Assembly (NCBI GenBank): GCA_013398055.1
Contig: VZRS01014884.1
Location: 1 to 64,000 of the forward strand
Length of the DNA: 64,000 bases
Source: Ifrita kowaldi
Lineage: Eukaryota > Chordata > Aves > Passeriformes > Cinclosomatidae
Direction: 5' to 3'
Shown here in pieces: positions 43,501-50,172 of the stretch. The translations under genes were made by a program, and so were the position numbers. Below the pieces are notes generated by a model, which saw nothing but the letters and a program-made list of their open reading frames with translations, was not told the DNA's origin and ran no database searches. Each line of letters starts with the position of its first letter. Position 1 is the stretch's first letter.

Positions 43501-46500
43501 TCTATCAACAAAAGGATGGGGTGTCTTATAACACCTTTTTTTNNNNNNNNNNNNNNNNNNNNTTTTTTAATTCAGGATTAAGATTGGAAAAGGAAGGAAA
43601 GAAAGCTCTGATAGATTTGGCTCCAGCAGTCAAAGAATACAATTTCTTGAGTCAAGCATTCTAGCAACTTCGCTCTCCTTTCACACAAAGTGATGAGGGA
43701 CTGTTACCAGCTGTGCAGCAATCTATCTTCAGGTTTTATTATTTTGAATTTCATTTTTTAATGGATTTTACCAGAACCAATATTATTCTTGGCAGCTTTA
43801 AAGGCACTAAAGACAGACTGCTGAATGGGGGCAGCAGTTTCTTTTTCAGGCACCAGCTATAGTTCACCCTCTAATTTCCCCACTTTCCTCCACCTTTTCT
43901 TCTGTACAGACTTTTGTTTCTAAGTAGGTATGAACAGGGGCAATTTGGGAATTCACTTTCTACAAGTTAATTTCATAGCACTTAGCAGACAAAGTGAAGC
44001 CACTTAAATGCAAGCTTATTATTATAATCAATTTCAAGCTCTTGTCATCCTGGTGACTTTTTTCTCCATGGCCTGAGACCACATTCTATGTTTAACTGGA
44101 CAGGGATGTGCAAAGTGTGACTTCAATTTTGCATTTGAACAAGTATGCTTCCTAACTAGGACCACTTTACTGTCCCTTCTCACCCTTGATATATCATATA
44201 AGGGCTTTTCCAAAGCAAAACTATCCTCTAATACCATCTGCCCACCTTGTACTTTTTAATAGTCCAGTTTGAATATCGAGTACTGAATGAGACTGCAACA
44301 TGCTACATCCCATACATATTTCGTGTGTCCAATCTAAACAAAAGGTCTTCTGATCCTACCCTAAGATGCTACTGAGATGTTTTCCCACTCCCAATTTCTC
44401 TCACAGCTTGAGACTGAGAGTTTGCATGGAAACAATTCACACAGAGCCTTCAAAAGAGACTCCAACTCCTGCTTTGCTGGCAGCAAAAGCATATCCCTGT
44501 CTGTTTCCAAAAAATAGCAAGCAGAAGCTGGAATAGACACTACTTGGCACAGAGGTATCTTACTTGGGCCCCTCAAGTTCCCTCTGCTATGCATATTCCA
44601 GAAAGCCTTTAGTAATGCTAGTCTGTGCTTTTTTTCCTCTTCTGTCACCCTGTGGCTTCAGCTCTCCAACTGCTCTGGTTATTCCAGAGCCTGAAAACCT
44701 GGACCATTCTGAGGATGTCCCAGTATTTTAATTTTAAAGATCATACTAAAATAGGTTGGTGGCTAAAAAGCTGAATCAGCTTTATCACTGCTAAAATGAT
44801 ATTTTTATCTGAAATCTTTCTTGAAATTTACTTGAGAAAACAGAACAAAGTAATAATGAATGAAAAAATTTTTTTTTAAGAATAAAGATCTCCGCTGTTC
44901 TGTTTCAGTATTTCAGATGCTATCTTCCAATTAATCTGGGTTAGTTAAGGACATTGCTGTTTAAGTGGCTTCATCCCATTCAAACTGCCAGGTAGCATCC
45001 CCCTTCTCAAGGGAAGGATGCAAACCCCAGTCTTATTCACTTCGTTTTTGAGTATTTGTTTCCCACTCATGTTACATGGTTTCTGTTTCAACCTGCCTTT
45101 CCCTCATCCCTTCTTCTCAATACCTGCATACTAATGCAGACTTTAATTTGGGCATCCAAGATTTAGGAACTAATACTTTGTTAGAACTTCATGAAGACAC
45201 AGAGAGAATCTTTTCACATAGCAAAAAATACTACTCAGTCTCTGCAGTGGATGCACGATAGCTTTATGTCTGCAAGAATCATGTAAGATGAAAGAGGGAA
45301 CAGGGATTTCTGTGATTATACGTGCCCTGGCCATAAATCCTGCAGGGGGCTCTGGCAAACCAATTAATTAATTATTAACCTAACCTATACTAGAGGGTTT
45401 GTATCCCAGACAAAAACTGGGCAAAGACATTTATGCCAATGGGAAAACTCCCACTATCCCTGCTGCTGCCTCCTCCCCCCAAAAAAACCCCAAACAGCAA
45501 CAACACGCACACAGCACAGCTACATAAACAAACTGGGGCTGTCCTCGCTTCACTGTGGATATGTGGCACCGTGAGAGCAGGTAAGACAGAGAGTTTTTCA
45601 TATTTCGAAGTGGCAGAAAATAAACAGACTGTAACTGAGGAATTGTTGTTTGCTCTCCTGAAAGCCAGTCATTAAAGTGCTGATGGATTTTAAAGGTACT
45701 CAGCTCTTAATAGTCCCTGTATCGTTACTACCTAATATGCAAGCATTCATGGATTTCAATGGAAAGCTGCTGATCTCTGCTTGCCATCAGCTGCCTGCCA
45801 CCTCCTCTACACATGGCTCCACCTTCTTCATCCAGAAAGAAGGGAAAGGAAACTGAAAGAGTTTGCAGTTTCACCAGCTGCCCTTTGAAAGCCAGGAGAA
45901 AAAGAAGGAAGCTAAGCAAAATCAGTACGTAACAATAATAATAATCGTAGCATGTCATGCACTGTTACTAAGATCTCAGAAAAAGCACATTTGGGGAAAA
46001 AGACTAAACAATTAGCTATGGTCATCTAAGCATATTTATATTAAACACATGTGCATAAAATACACACACACACAGAGCTTTCAGTTTGTATTTTGTATTA
46101 TATCTGCAAGATACAGCTTATGCAGGCTATCTCAGGATTGTCACTGGAAAGCCAGAGATGGACTAAGCATAGATTCCAATAAAGCACAAAATGAAACTGA
46201 GAGCTGAAGCTTTGGTTTTAGTTTTGTCAGCATGAAGTTCCTGGAAGCTGTTCTGTATCCTTGACTGCATTCAGAGCAGTGCTGGAATGCAGCCTAAATC
46301 CATCTCTTAAGCCAAAGTAAGTATTTTTAGACTTTCCAGGATGAAATATTAGGACACACAGAAAACAGGGAGCTAGAACCAGATTTGAAATATCACTTTG
46401 AAAAAGGATGCCAAGAAACAGACACCACATATGCCAGTATCCAAGGTACAGAACTGGCCACTGCTACGGCACAGGGTGTGAGCCACGGCATCAAGAAGCC

Positions 46501-46886
46501 TGCCAGAACAACTTGGGTCCAACGCGGAAAGCCTCAAGAAGATGACAACATGCTGCTTGTGTGCTCAGCCACATCCACAGGCTCTCCATAAAGTATGTGC
46601 ACCTTTAAAGGTGTACACCTCGAGTAAGCTGGAGAACGGGCACCCAATAGAGGTAAACCACCTTAGTCCGGCTCCTGGTTACTTACCGCGGCTTTTGCTG
46701 TTGTGGGCGGGCTGATGCTTCTTGGCCTCTTTGTTTCTCTTCAGATGTTGTCAGCTTCCCGGTGTTTTCACCCTTCTCTGTTTCATTGTTGCCATCCCAG
46801 GGGTTACCCTGAGAGGAAAAGGGAGTACTGGAGGCAGTAGCTGTCCTGTACCTGCTGCCTTCCCTCCATCCTCCAACTCCAGACAT
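4481..46886 (-). CDS. EPSTI1: EPSTI1 (epithelial-stromal interaction protein 1), complete coding span, 10 coding exons
   Basis: Joining 46687-46886, 36314-36372, 34270-34353, 30324-30397, 29614-29697, 23733-23806, 12510-12603, 9228-9311, 6516-6589 and 4481-4568 (minus strand) gives 915 nt: 304 codons plus TAA. Every intron is GT/AG and the phases chain without a break. The product has a disordered Ser/Thr/Gln-rich N-terminus (about residues 1-66), a conserved segment around PYVLVTPNETRRKQL (about 68-85), then a long Lys/Glu/Gln/Arg-rich coiled coil (about 87-200 and 215-275) ending in VNNAFLDRL. These match human EPSTI1 as I remember it (APNINRR, HLVPRRLGG, LMQSKYKQK, AIQREK, NNAFLDRLQ), as does the length. 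Known biology: EPSTI1 is interferon-inducible, promotes epithelial-stromal interaction, and has been linked to macrophage polarisation and antiviral responses. It has no known enzymatic domain. The neighbour DNAJC15 agrees with human 13q14 order. The untranslated exons were not resolved. Confidence 0.93.
4569..6515 (-). other. EPSTI1 intron 9
   Basis: About 1.9 kb between exons 9 and 10. It holds the CR1 copy at 5141-5518 and a loose GATA/ATAGAT-rich stretch at about 6130-6210. The part next to exon 9 (6407-6515) stays open in frame and would give an alternative C-terminus if retained. Confidence 0.85.
5141..5518 (+). mobile_element. CR1 LINE, 3' end, in EPSTI1 intron 9
   Basis: A longer CR1 tail that includes the TTCAGCCTGGAGAAGAG segment, the AGGAAGAAATTCTTCAC segment and the terminal ATTCTATGATTCT repeat. 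It is plus-oriented and thus antisense to EPSTI1. Confidence 0.93.
6516..6589 (-). CDS. EPSTI1: EPSTI1 coding exon 9 (second copy of the 74-nt coiled-coil exon)
   Basis: A 74-nt exon, phase 0 to 2, with acceptor CATTGTCAG and donor AG|GTATGA. It encodes AELMEFKQKQEEETRTRAHQ then KEQR. The donor is weaker than the others. If it is skipped, the frame stays open for 35 more residues to a TGA at 6407-6409. The splice is preferred because exon 10 restores the conserved RRVNNAFLDRL sequence. Confidence 0.9.
6590..9227 (-). other. EPSTI1 intron 8
   Basis: About 2.6 kb, AT-rich, with a poly-T run near 7491-7506 and an AAAC/AACT short repeat at about 6607-6640. I see no mobile element or additional exon. 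Confidence 0.8.
9228..9311 (-). CDS. EPSTI1: EPSTI1 coding exon 8 (second copy of the 84-nt coiled-coil exon)
   Basis: An 84-nt exon, phase 0 to 0, with acceptor GAACAATAG and donor GTAATT. It encodes KRSHAYQQALREDENRRLEE then MKQEQQRK, matching the human RDSLKAEENRKLQKMK region. It is the second member of the duplicated exon pair. Confidence 0.92.
9312..12509 (-). other. EPSTI1 intron 7
   Basis: About 3.2 kb. The only recognisable content is a decayed CR1 ORF2 relic around 10145-10500. The remainder is unremarkable AT-rich sequence. Confidence 0.8.
10145..10500 (+). mobile_element. Decayed CR1 ORF2 (reverse transcriptase C-terminal) relic
   Basis: Plus-strand translation gives a stretch like LILGPILFITLCN, then MLIKLEDNKNL. 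This resembles the CR1 reverse-transcriptase region with (V/I)LGPVLFN and SKFADDTKL, but the catalytic aspartates are lost. At DNA level, CTGGGTCCGATATTATTCA is close to the CR1 consensus as I remember it. It is old and non-functional, and its edges are approximate. Confidence 0.5.
12510..12603 (-). CDS. EPSTI1: EPSTI1 coding exon 7
   Basis: A 94-nt exon entering in phase 2 and leaving in phase 0, with acceptor CTTCATAG and donor GTAAGC. It encodes KTNELLSRLDMG, then SDSCQTASPGPESTAW. The human equivalent reads like KTAEFLSKL...SACQSAVCGPQSSTW. The Pro/Ser/Gly stretch breaks the coiled coil in two. Confidence 0.92.
21120..21560. mobile_element. Possible LTR-like segment (GC-rich block inside an AT-rich intron)
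   Basis: About 440 bp that is clearly richer in G and C than its flanks. It runs into an AT-rich TTATTTAGTTATTGC tract and then a GTGACTGTG-rich part, an arrangement seen in avian retroviral LTRs. I cannot define its ends or target-site duplications, so the call is tentative. Confidence 0.25.
21911..22136 (-). mobile_element. CR1 LINE fragment, sense to EPSTI1
   Basis: Reverse-oriented CR1 sequence: the plus strand reads GTTGGAAAAGACCTTTACAA, CAGGGATGGTGACTCAACCAC, GGGCTGCCTGTTCC and GTGGCCATTTCCTC, all familiar parts of a CR1 3' region read backwards. Confidence 0.85.
23316..23562 (-). mobile_element. CR1 LINE fragment, sense to EPSTI1
   Basis: Starts at CACAGAATCATAAAATCAT (the CR1 3' end read in reverse) and continues through GGTGACC, CAAGGATGGAGAATCCAC, CCTGCCTGGGTAACCTG and the TTTGTGCCCATTG segment. 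It ends about 170 bp before the end of EPSTI1 exon 6, so a mobile element sits close to a coding exon. Confidence 0.88.
23733..23806 (-). CDS. EPSTI1: EPSTI1 coding exon 6 (first copy of the 74-nt coiled-coil exon)
   Basis: A 74-nt exon, phase 0 to 2, with acceptor ATGCTGTAG and donor GTAAGT. It encodes AERLEVKKRQEEMQRRE then MFLEDQK. It has the same length and phases as exon 9, and 9 of 24 residues are identical to it (my count). Confidence 0.92.
23807..29613 (-). other. EPSTI1 intron 5
   Basis: About 5.8 kb. Its main structure is the nested tandem duplication at 25851-26290. A 129-codon plus-strand open frame at 28067-28456 resembles nothing known and has no exon-like flanks. The rest appears unremarkable. 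Confidence 0.8.
25851..26290. repeat. Nested tandem duplication: 239-bp unit x2 with an internal 40-bp repeat
   Basis: The sequence from 25851 recurs at 26090, an offset of 239 bp. Shared landmarks are AGAGAACAG, GATATTAACTTTGATAAATA, AAGGGAATATCCTAC and CAGCATCTTGAAATTACTCA. Within unit 1 a 40-bp block (26011-26050) is followed directly by a diverged copy (26051-26090), both built on CTAATTNTTACTCT...AAGTTTA. A third shortened copy closes unit 2 at about 26249-26280. No coding potential. Confidence 0.92.
29614..29697 (-). CDS. EPSTI1: EPSTI1 coding exon 5 (first copy of the 84-nt coiled-coil exon)
   Basis: An 84-nt exon, phase 0 to 0, with acceptor TCATGCAG and donor GTAAAT. It encodes 28 residues beginning HKREEYVKAKKAAEEAE and ending KKKAIQREK. 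The composition and the human counterpart (AEEAELQKMKAIQREK) mark it as coiled coil. It has the same length and phases as exon 8, which it resembles (see findings). Confidence 0.93.
29698..30323 (-). other. EPSTI1 intron 4
   Basis: A short intron of 626 bp between exons 4 and 5. No repeat or regulatory motif was recognised. Confidence 0.85.
30324..30397 (-). CDS. EPSTI1: EPSTI1 coding exon 4
   Basis: A 74-nt exon with acceptor TTTTTTAAG and donor GTCAGT, phase 1 to phase 0. It encodes GNESEAQVRQSQQ and then MILMQSKYQKK. The LMQSKY core is nearly identical to human EPSTI1. Confidence 0.93.
30398..34269 (-). other. EPSTI1 intron 3
   Basis: About 3.9 kb containing the CR1 copy at 31365-31926. 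Otherwise AT-rich, with short poly-T runs near 32967-32978 and no further exon that I can support. Confidence 0.8.
31365..31926 (+). mobile_element. CR1 LINE, about 560 bp of the 3' region
   Basis: The longest CR1 copy in the window. It begins in the end of ORF2/3' region (AGGGGAGGGGATTCTGCCCC, GGAGTGCTGCATCCAGCTC, GATGATCAGAGGGCTGGAGC) and runs to a worn 3' tail. It is plus-oriented, antisense to EPSTI1, and carries many substitutions. Confidence 0.95.
34270..34353 (-). CDS. EPSTI1: EPSTI1 coding exon 3
   Basis: An 84-nt exon with acceptor CTGCTCAG and donor GTAAGA, phase 1 to phase 1. It encodes IAKKELDDLERWKKEHRP followed by ITLVPQRLG. The human counterpart has a similar ELANLEKWKEQ...HLVPRRLGG. 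It begins the charged helical part of the protein. Confidence 0.93.
34354..36313 (-). other. EPSTI1 intron 2
   Basis: About 2.0 kb of AT-rich sequence. I see no repeat, exon or regulatory motif worth reporting. Confidence 0.8.
36314..36372 (-). CDS. EPSTI1: EPSTI1 coding exon 2
   Basis: A 59-nt exon with acceptor CATTTTAG and donor GTAAGT. It enters in phase 2 and leaves in phase 1. It encodes VGPYVLVTPNETRRKQLQQ, which aligns with the human segment around YTLIAPNINRRNEIQ. This is one of the best-conserved pieces and anchors the gene identity. Confidence 0.93.
38848..39098 (+). mobile_element. CR1 LINE, 3' end, in EPSTI1 intron 1
   Basis: Contains AGGAAGAAATTCTTTGCTG, GTGAGGCACTGGCACAAG, GGTTGGACGGGGCTCTGA and a terminal ATTCTATGATTCTCTGAT repeat. 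It is plus-oriented, antisense to EPSTI1. Confidence 0.93.
40028..40607. mobile_element. Avian endogenous-retrovirus LTR (probably solo)
   Basis: Begins TGGTTTAACCCCAGCCAGTA and ends near CAGCCAAAACCAGCACA, about 580 bp with TG...CA ends. The start, the GCTGCTCGCTCACTC segment and the CAGTGTTATCAACA-like segment match an LTR family common in bird genomes as I remember it. No internal retroviral genes adjoin it, so it is likely a solo LTR left by recombination. A clean target-site duplication is not obvious. Orientation was not fixed. Confidence 0.8.
42540..42830. promoter_or_regulatory. GC/CpG-richer island in EPSTI1 intron 1 with CRE/AP-1-like site
   Basis: About 290 bp with many more CpG dinucleotides than the rest of the intron. 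It ends in GATGACGTATCAC, which contains TGACGT, a CRE half-type motif. It could be an intronic enhancer or a worn mobile element; the sequence alone does not decide. Confidence 0.3.
43543..43562. other. Assembly gap (20 N)
   Basis: Twenty unknown bases flanked on both sides by T homopolymers, typical of an assembly break in a poly-T tract. The true length is unknown. Confidence 0.99.
46687..46886 (-). CDS. EPSTI1: EPSTI1 coding exon 1 (start exon)
   Basis: Codes for 66 residues plus two bases, starting MSGVGGWREGSRYRT and ending QQQKPR, followed by a consensus donor (CG|GTAAGT). The start is the first ATG in the frame with a purine at -3 (A), and it gives a total length close to the human protein. 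The segment is low in hydrophobic residues and rich in Gly, Ser, Thr, Glu and Gln, so it is probably disordered. The N-terminus of EPSTI1 is poorly conserved, so the start rests on reading frame and length rather than on similarity. Confidence 0.85.
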
Positions 46887-46973
46887 GGTTTTGCAAGTAC
46901 CTTGCCTTGACAGAAACCAGTATTGCTGCTACAGCTAGGGAAAGACGTGGTAACCTTGGAGTTACCACATATC

Positions 46974-46985
46974 AGTTTCAATTCC
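46974..46985 (-). promoter_or_regulatory. ETS/IRF composite (EICE) and ISRE-like element upstream of EPSTI1
   Basis: The minus strand reads GGAATTGAAACT, an exact match to the ETS-IRF composite GGAANNGAAA and one mismatch from the ISRE core GAAANNGAAACT. It lies about 90 bp upstream of the ATG in the gene's own orientation. EPSTI1 is known to be interferon-induced, so the placement is meaningful, although a single short match can arise by chance. Confidence 0.5.
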
Positions 46986-47153
46986 TAGTAAGCTCCACCC
47001 CTTCCTGAACTTTTGACTGGCAAAGCTCAAGTTTGATCATCTCAGCCACAGCAACCAGGCAGACAGGAGTCACGGGGTGACAGCAAAGCTCATCTGTACT
47101 AATAAACCAGATGACAACTGTTTGTGCAGAAGCATGGGGAGGTCTGACATTTT

Positions 47154-47225
47154 GCTGATATATTTCTGACATATATTTCTGACATATATTTCTGATATAT
47201 TTCTGATGTATTTCTGACTTATTTT
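47154..47225. repeat. Small minisatellite with unit ATATTTCTGAC
   Basis: Five or six imperfect copies of an 11-13 bp unit (TATTTCTGA core) in a row. It lies about 270-340 bp upstream of the EPSTI1 start codon. Confidence 0.88.
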
Positions 47226-47276
47226 TAACCCAGCACTTCACATTTACCTAGGACAGAGGGAATAATTCTTGGGGGT

Positions 47277-47377
47277 GTTATGACCCACCCCTGAAGGTGA
47301 GGGTAACCCAGGTTCTTGTTAATAGATCCCTTGCGGCAGATTAGAGTGAAACAACACTGAATGATTGGGGTTTGCAA

Positions 47378-47432
<55 letters not shown>

Positions 47433-48040
47433 CATAGTTTATTTTAGAACAATTGGTTAGCAATGGAAAACAGATATATAGTCATTTTGGTTATTATTAT
47501 CTATAGTAATAGTATAGTATCTATCTTCTCAACCAAAAATCAAGCTATGCTAAACCACAACTTATGTCAACATGAAAGCATAAAGATATCACTTAAAATG
47601 TCAAGGGAAAATAAAGGAAGAAAGAGAAAGAAAGGGTGAGAGTAGGAAGATACATAACTACCACCCCTGGATTTATGATGAGACTTGAGTGTTGCTGTTG
47701 GTCAAAGTGGTGATTGAAAGTCTTGATCCATCATCAGGGGTGTGTGTGTAAGAGGGGGCAATTTGGCATGGTAAAAAGCACCATCCTGTCTCTACAAGGT
47801 TTGCCTCTTATCGGCTTCAAAGCCCAGCTTGTAGACTCTGGCATATAAGTTCACCCCTTCTGTCTTATGCAGACCAGAGGTTTGCCATTACAAACCCAAA
47901 AACTCATCTCTTTCTTGGGGGCTGCAAGCCTGGTCTCAGCAAAGCCCACTGGTGCCCCCGCAAATAGGCAATTGTTTTGAGTCATAGTCCAGTCTCTCAC
48001 AAGGGGTTTACTGGTTGCTATTTTGCATGAGTGAACAAAG
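47277..48040 (-). mobile_element. Possible LTR-like segment interrupted by a GT microsatellite
   Basis: Begins TGTTATGACCCACCCC. On the minus strand it has an AATAAA-type signal (near 47436-47443) and a pyrimidine-rich block matching the plus-strand AGGAAGAAAGAGAAAG, similar in arrangement to the segment at 55.7 kb. Edges and target-site duplication are not defined. Confidence 0.3.
47379..47430 (+). repeat. TA/GT microsatellite
   Basis: A short TA run passing into about 20 uninterrupted TG units. Confidence 0.97.
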
Positions 48041-50084
48041 AAAGATGAAAGTGAAACTGAAAATCAACCTTCAGATAAATCTTAAGGCAATGGTCCTGAA
48101 AAATTCCATATCTGGCCTTTAAATTCTGCTCAATCAGAAAACTTCTTTACTTTGACTTTTCTACTTCTACCTGAATAGAGGACAAATACATGATCCACTC
48201 ACTGAAAATGGAGATCTCTTGAGTGATCACATCTAACCAGTGGTAGTGTATCTATGCGATCTGCAGGGATGGGGATAACCAGCAACCTTCTTAGTATCAT
48301 TAGCACAAAAAAGATCTTTGGCAACTTCTAACCCAAGCGAAAAAGAACTAGTAATGCTACTCCAGGTTAATGCAGCAGAGCTAGGGAAATCCAGCTCCAC
48401 ACATGCAGATCTTCTCACTCGTTGTCTTCAGCTGATCAAGCTACACTAAAAACACACCGCTGGCCAGGTTTCCTGACTGCCCAGACCATCTGTCTTACAG
48501 CACTCTCCACACATGCAGGGGAAGGAGCAAAGTAAAATGCCACATGGAAAGCCACAGGCTGCCTGGTGGTTGTAATGCTCCTTGGGACCCCATCATCAGC
48601 AGCTCACCTCCCAGAGCTTCCATATCCACCAGGACACATCTCCTAGGGCTGCCCCAAGAAGGCAGCACCAATGGTCTCTCCCTCCCACTGTCTCTCCTAA
48701 CATGCTCTGCAGCAGAGATGATCTTCATTTGTACACAAATCATTCTGCAGAGACTCTGGAGTGCAAGTGTGTTGTAAGGGATGAACTGGTGCATAGCCCC
48801 TTGCACCACCTCTCTTCACAAATATATATATATATTTAATATACAAGGTGCTGGTAAACGAAAGCAAGCATGAAGCTTACTCCCTTCCATAGAACTGCAG
48901 GGTCAATACAAGAGATGCAGAAGCCCTAAAAGTAGCACAGAAATTATAGCAAAGTCACGTCTGAGGACTGCAAAGATTTGTGGAACAACAGCTGTGTCTA
49001 CAGACACCCTATCTGGTAAAAATCCAGCTTTGACATCTGGAGTGTTCTTATCCATGCAGATTGATGTCTTAATAACCCATATTTAATTACAATAATTGAT
49101 TATAATTAATGTGGTCACTGCTGCTGTATCTTCAATCCTACAATGTTATGTAAAATTCAGATCTAATGTCGTTTTCCTGTCGAAATTTAGAAACTTTTGG
49201 CTGAAAACAGTAACTGTAGAATCTAAATATTTACATCTACATTGCTCAAACAAGAGGGATGTGAAATGAACCCAAGCACTAGAAGCTCGATCACTTTTGT
49301 TGCTTCCATGCTCATTTATTTCATAGCTCTGTTGCGGACAATCTGAAATAACTCTGCCCAGGACAACATCCAGGTCTGGCTCTAAGGATGGCTCGTGCCA
49401 GACATGACCCCCAGAAAGTCAGGATTAACAAGTGTACCAGATTTACTTTGTCCACCCTAAACATCTCTTCATCACTATCCCAGCAACCTCTGCATCTCAA
49501 ACTCATCCCACAGCCTCTGTGTGCTACTCCAGTGTATCGTTCACCAGCCCTTCAGTTTCATGCTATTAAACACATTTCACAGGCTGCAACCCATCCCTCA
49601 CATTGCCTCAGACTCACTGAGCTGAACTATCCCCAAAATAATAACCAAGTTTTAGCATCACGGCAGTACCGCCTAAGGCTCTCAGGACACTTGGAGTTTA
49701 GTAAGGACATGCATATTGCCTCCACTAGGATCAACCCAGCCACTTAGCTACTTCCAGCCTAACGGAGGCTGGTCTTGGGCAGTATGTGAGTCTGTACTAG
49801 CTGTGTTTAGGAAAAAGGATCAGCCTCCAGCCCTGTTTTATTTAGTGTTGTAGATGTTAAATAGAGGCTAAAACGTCAGAATGCCAATGTATTCAGCCTC
49901 CTGAAACATGCAAACACCACCAAATATTAACCCTTCCCAAGCCCTCCATTAGGATTTTAATTCAGTACTTATGTATTTGTAGATCCACCAAACACAGGCT
50001 GCCAATTCTATCTGAGGGGTTATATTTATAGTTGTCTCACATCCCTAACTGGGTCTGAGGTTGCGATGCACTGGCCCTTGCTAT

Positions 50085-50172
50085 CAAGTGAGCACTCACA
50101 TAGCTGGTCGCTCCCTCCCTCCCCACCAGTAGGACAGGGGAGAAAACAGGAAAAGGAGTGAGAAAAATCAAT
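50085..50172. mobile_element. Fragment related to the LTR at 40028-40607
   Basis: The stretch AGCACTCACATAGCTGGTCG, then CTCCCTCC...AGGACAGGGGAGAAAA...AGTGAGAAAAATC parallels the first 100 bases of the 40-kb LTR (CACATGGCTGCTCGCTCACT ... GGATGGGAGGGAGAA ... AGTGAGAAAACTC). It is short and diverged. Confidence 0.55.

Larger units (their letters stand above)
36373..46686 (-). other. EPSTI1 intron 1
   Basis: About 10.3 kb. It contains a CR1 copy (38848-39098), a solo-LTR candidate (40028-40607), a GC-richer island (about 42540-42830), and the assembly gap (43543-43562). As the first intron of an inducible gene it is a plausible place for enhancers, but only weak motif evidence is visible. Confidence 0.8.

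Noticed and set aside
47003..47012. STAT (GAS) site TTCNNNGAA upstream of EPSTI1
   Set aside because: The sequence TTCCTGAA has only two bases between the half-sites, so it is not a canonical GAS.
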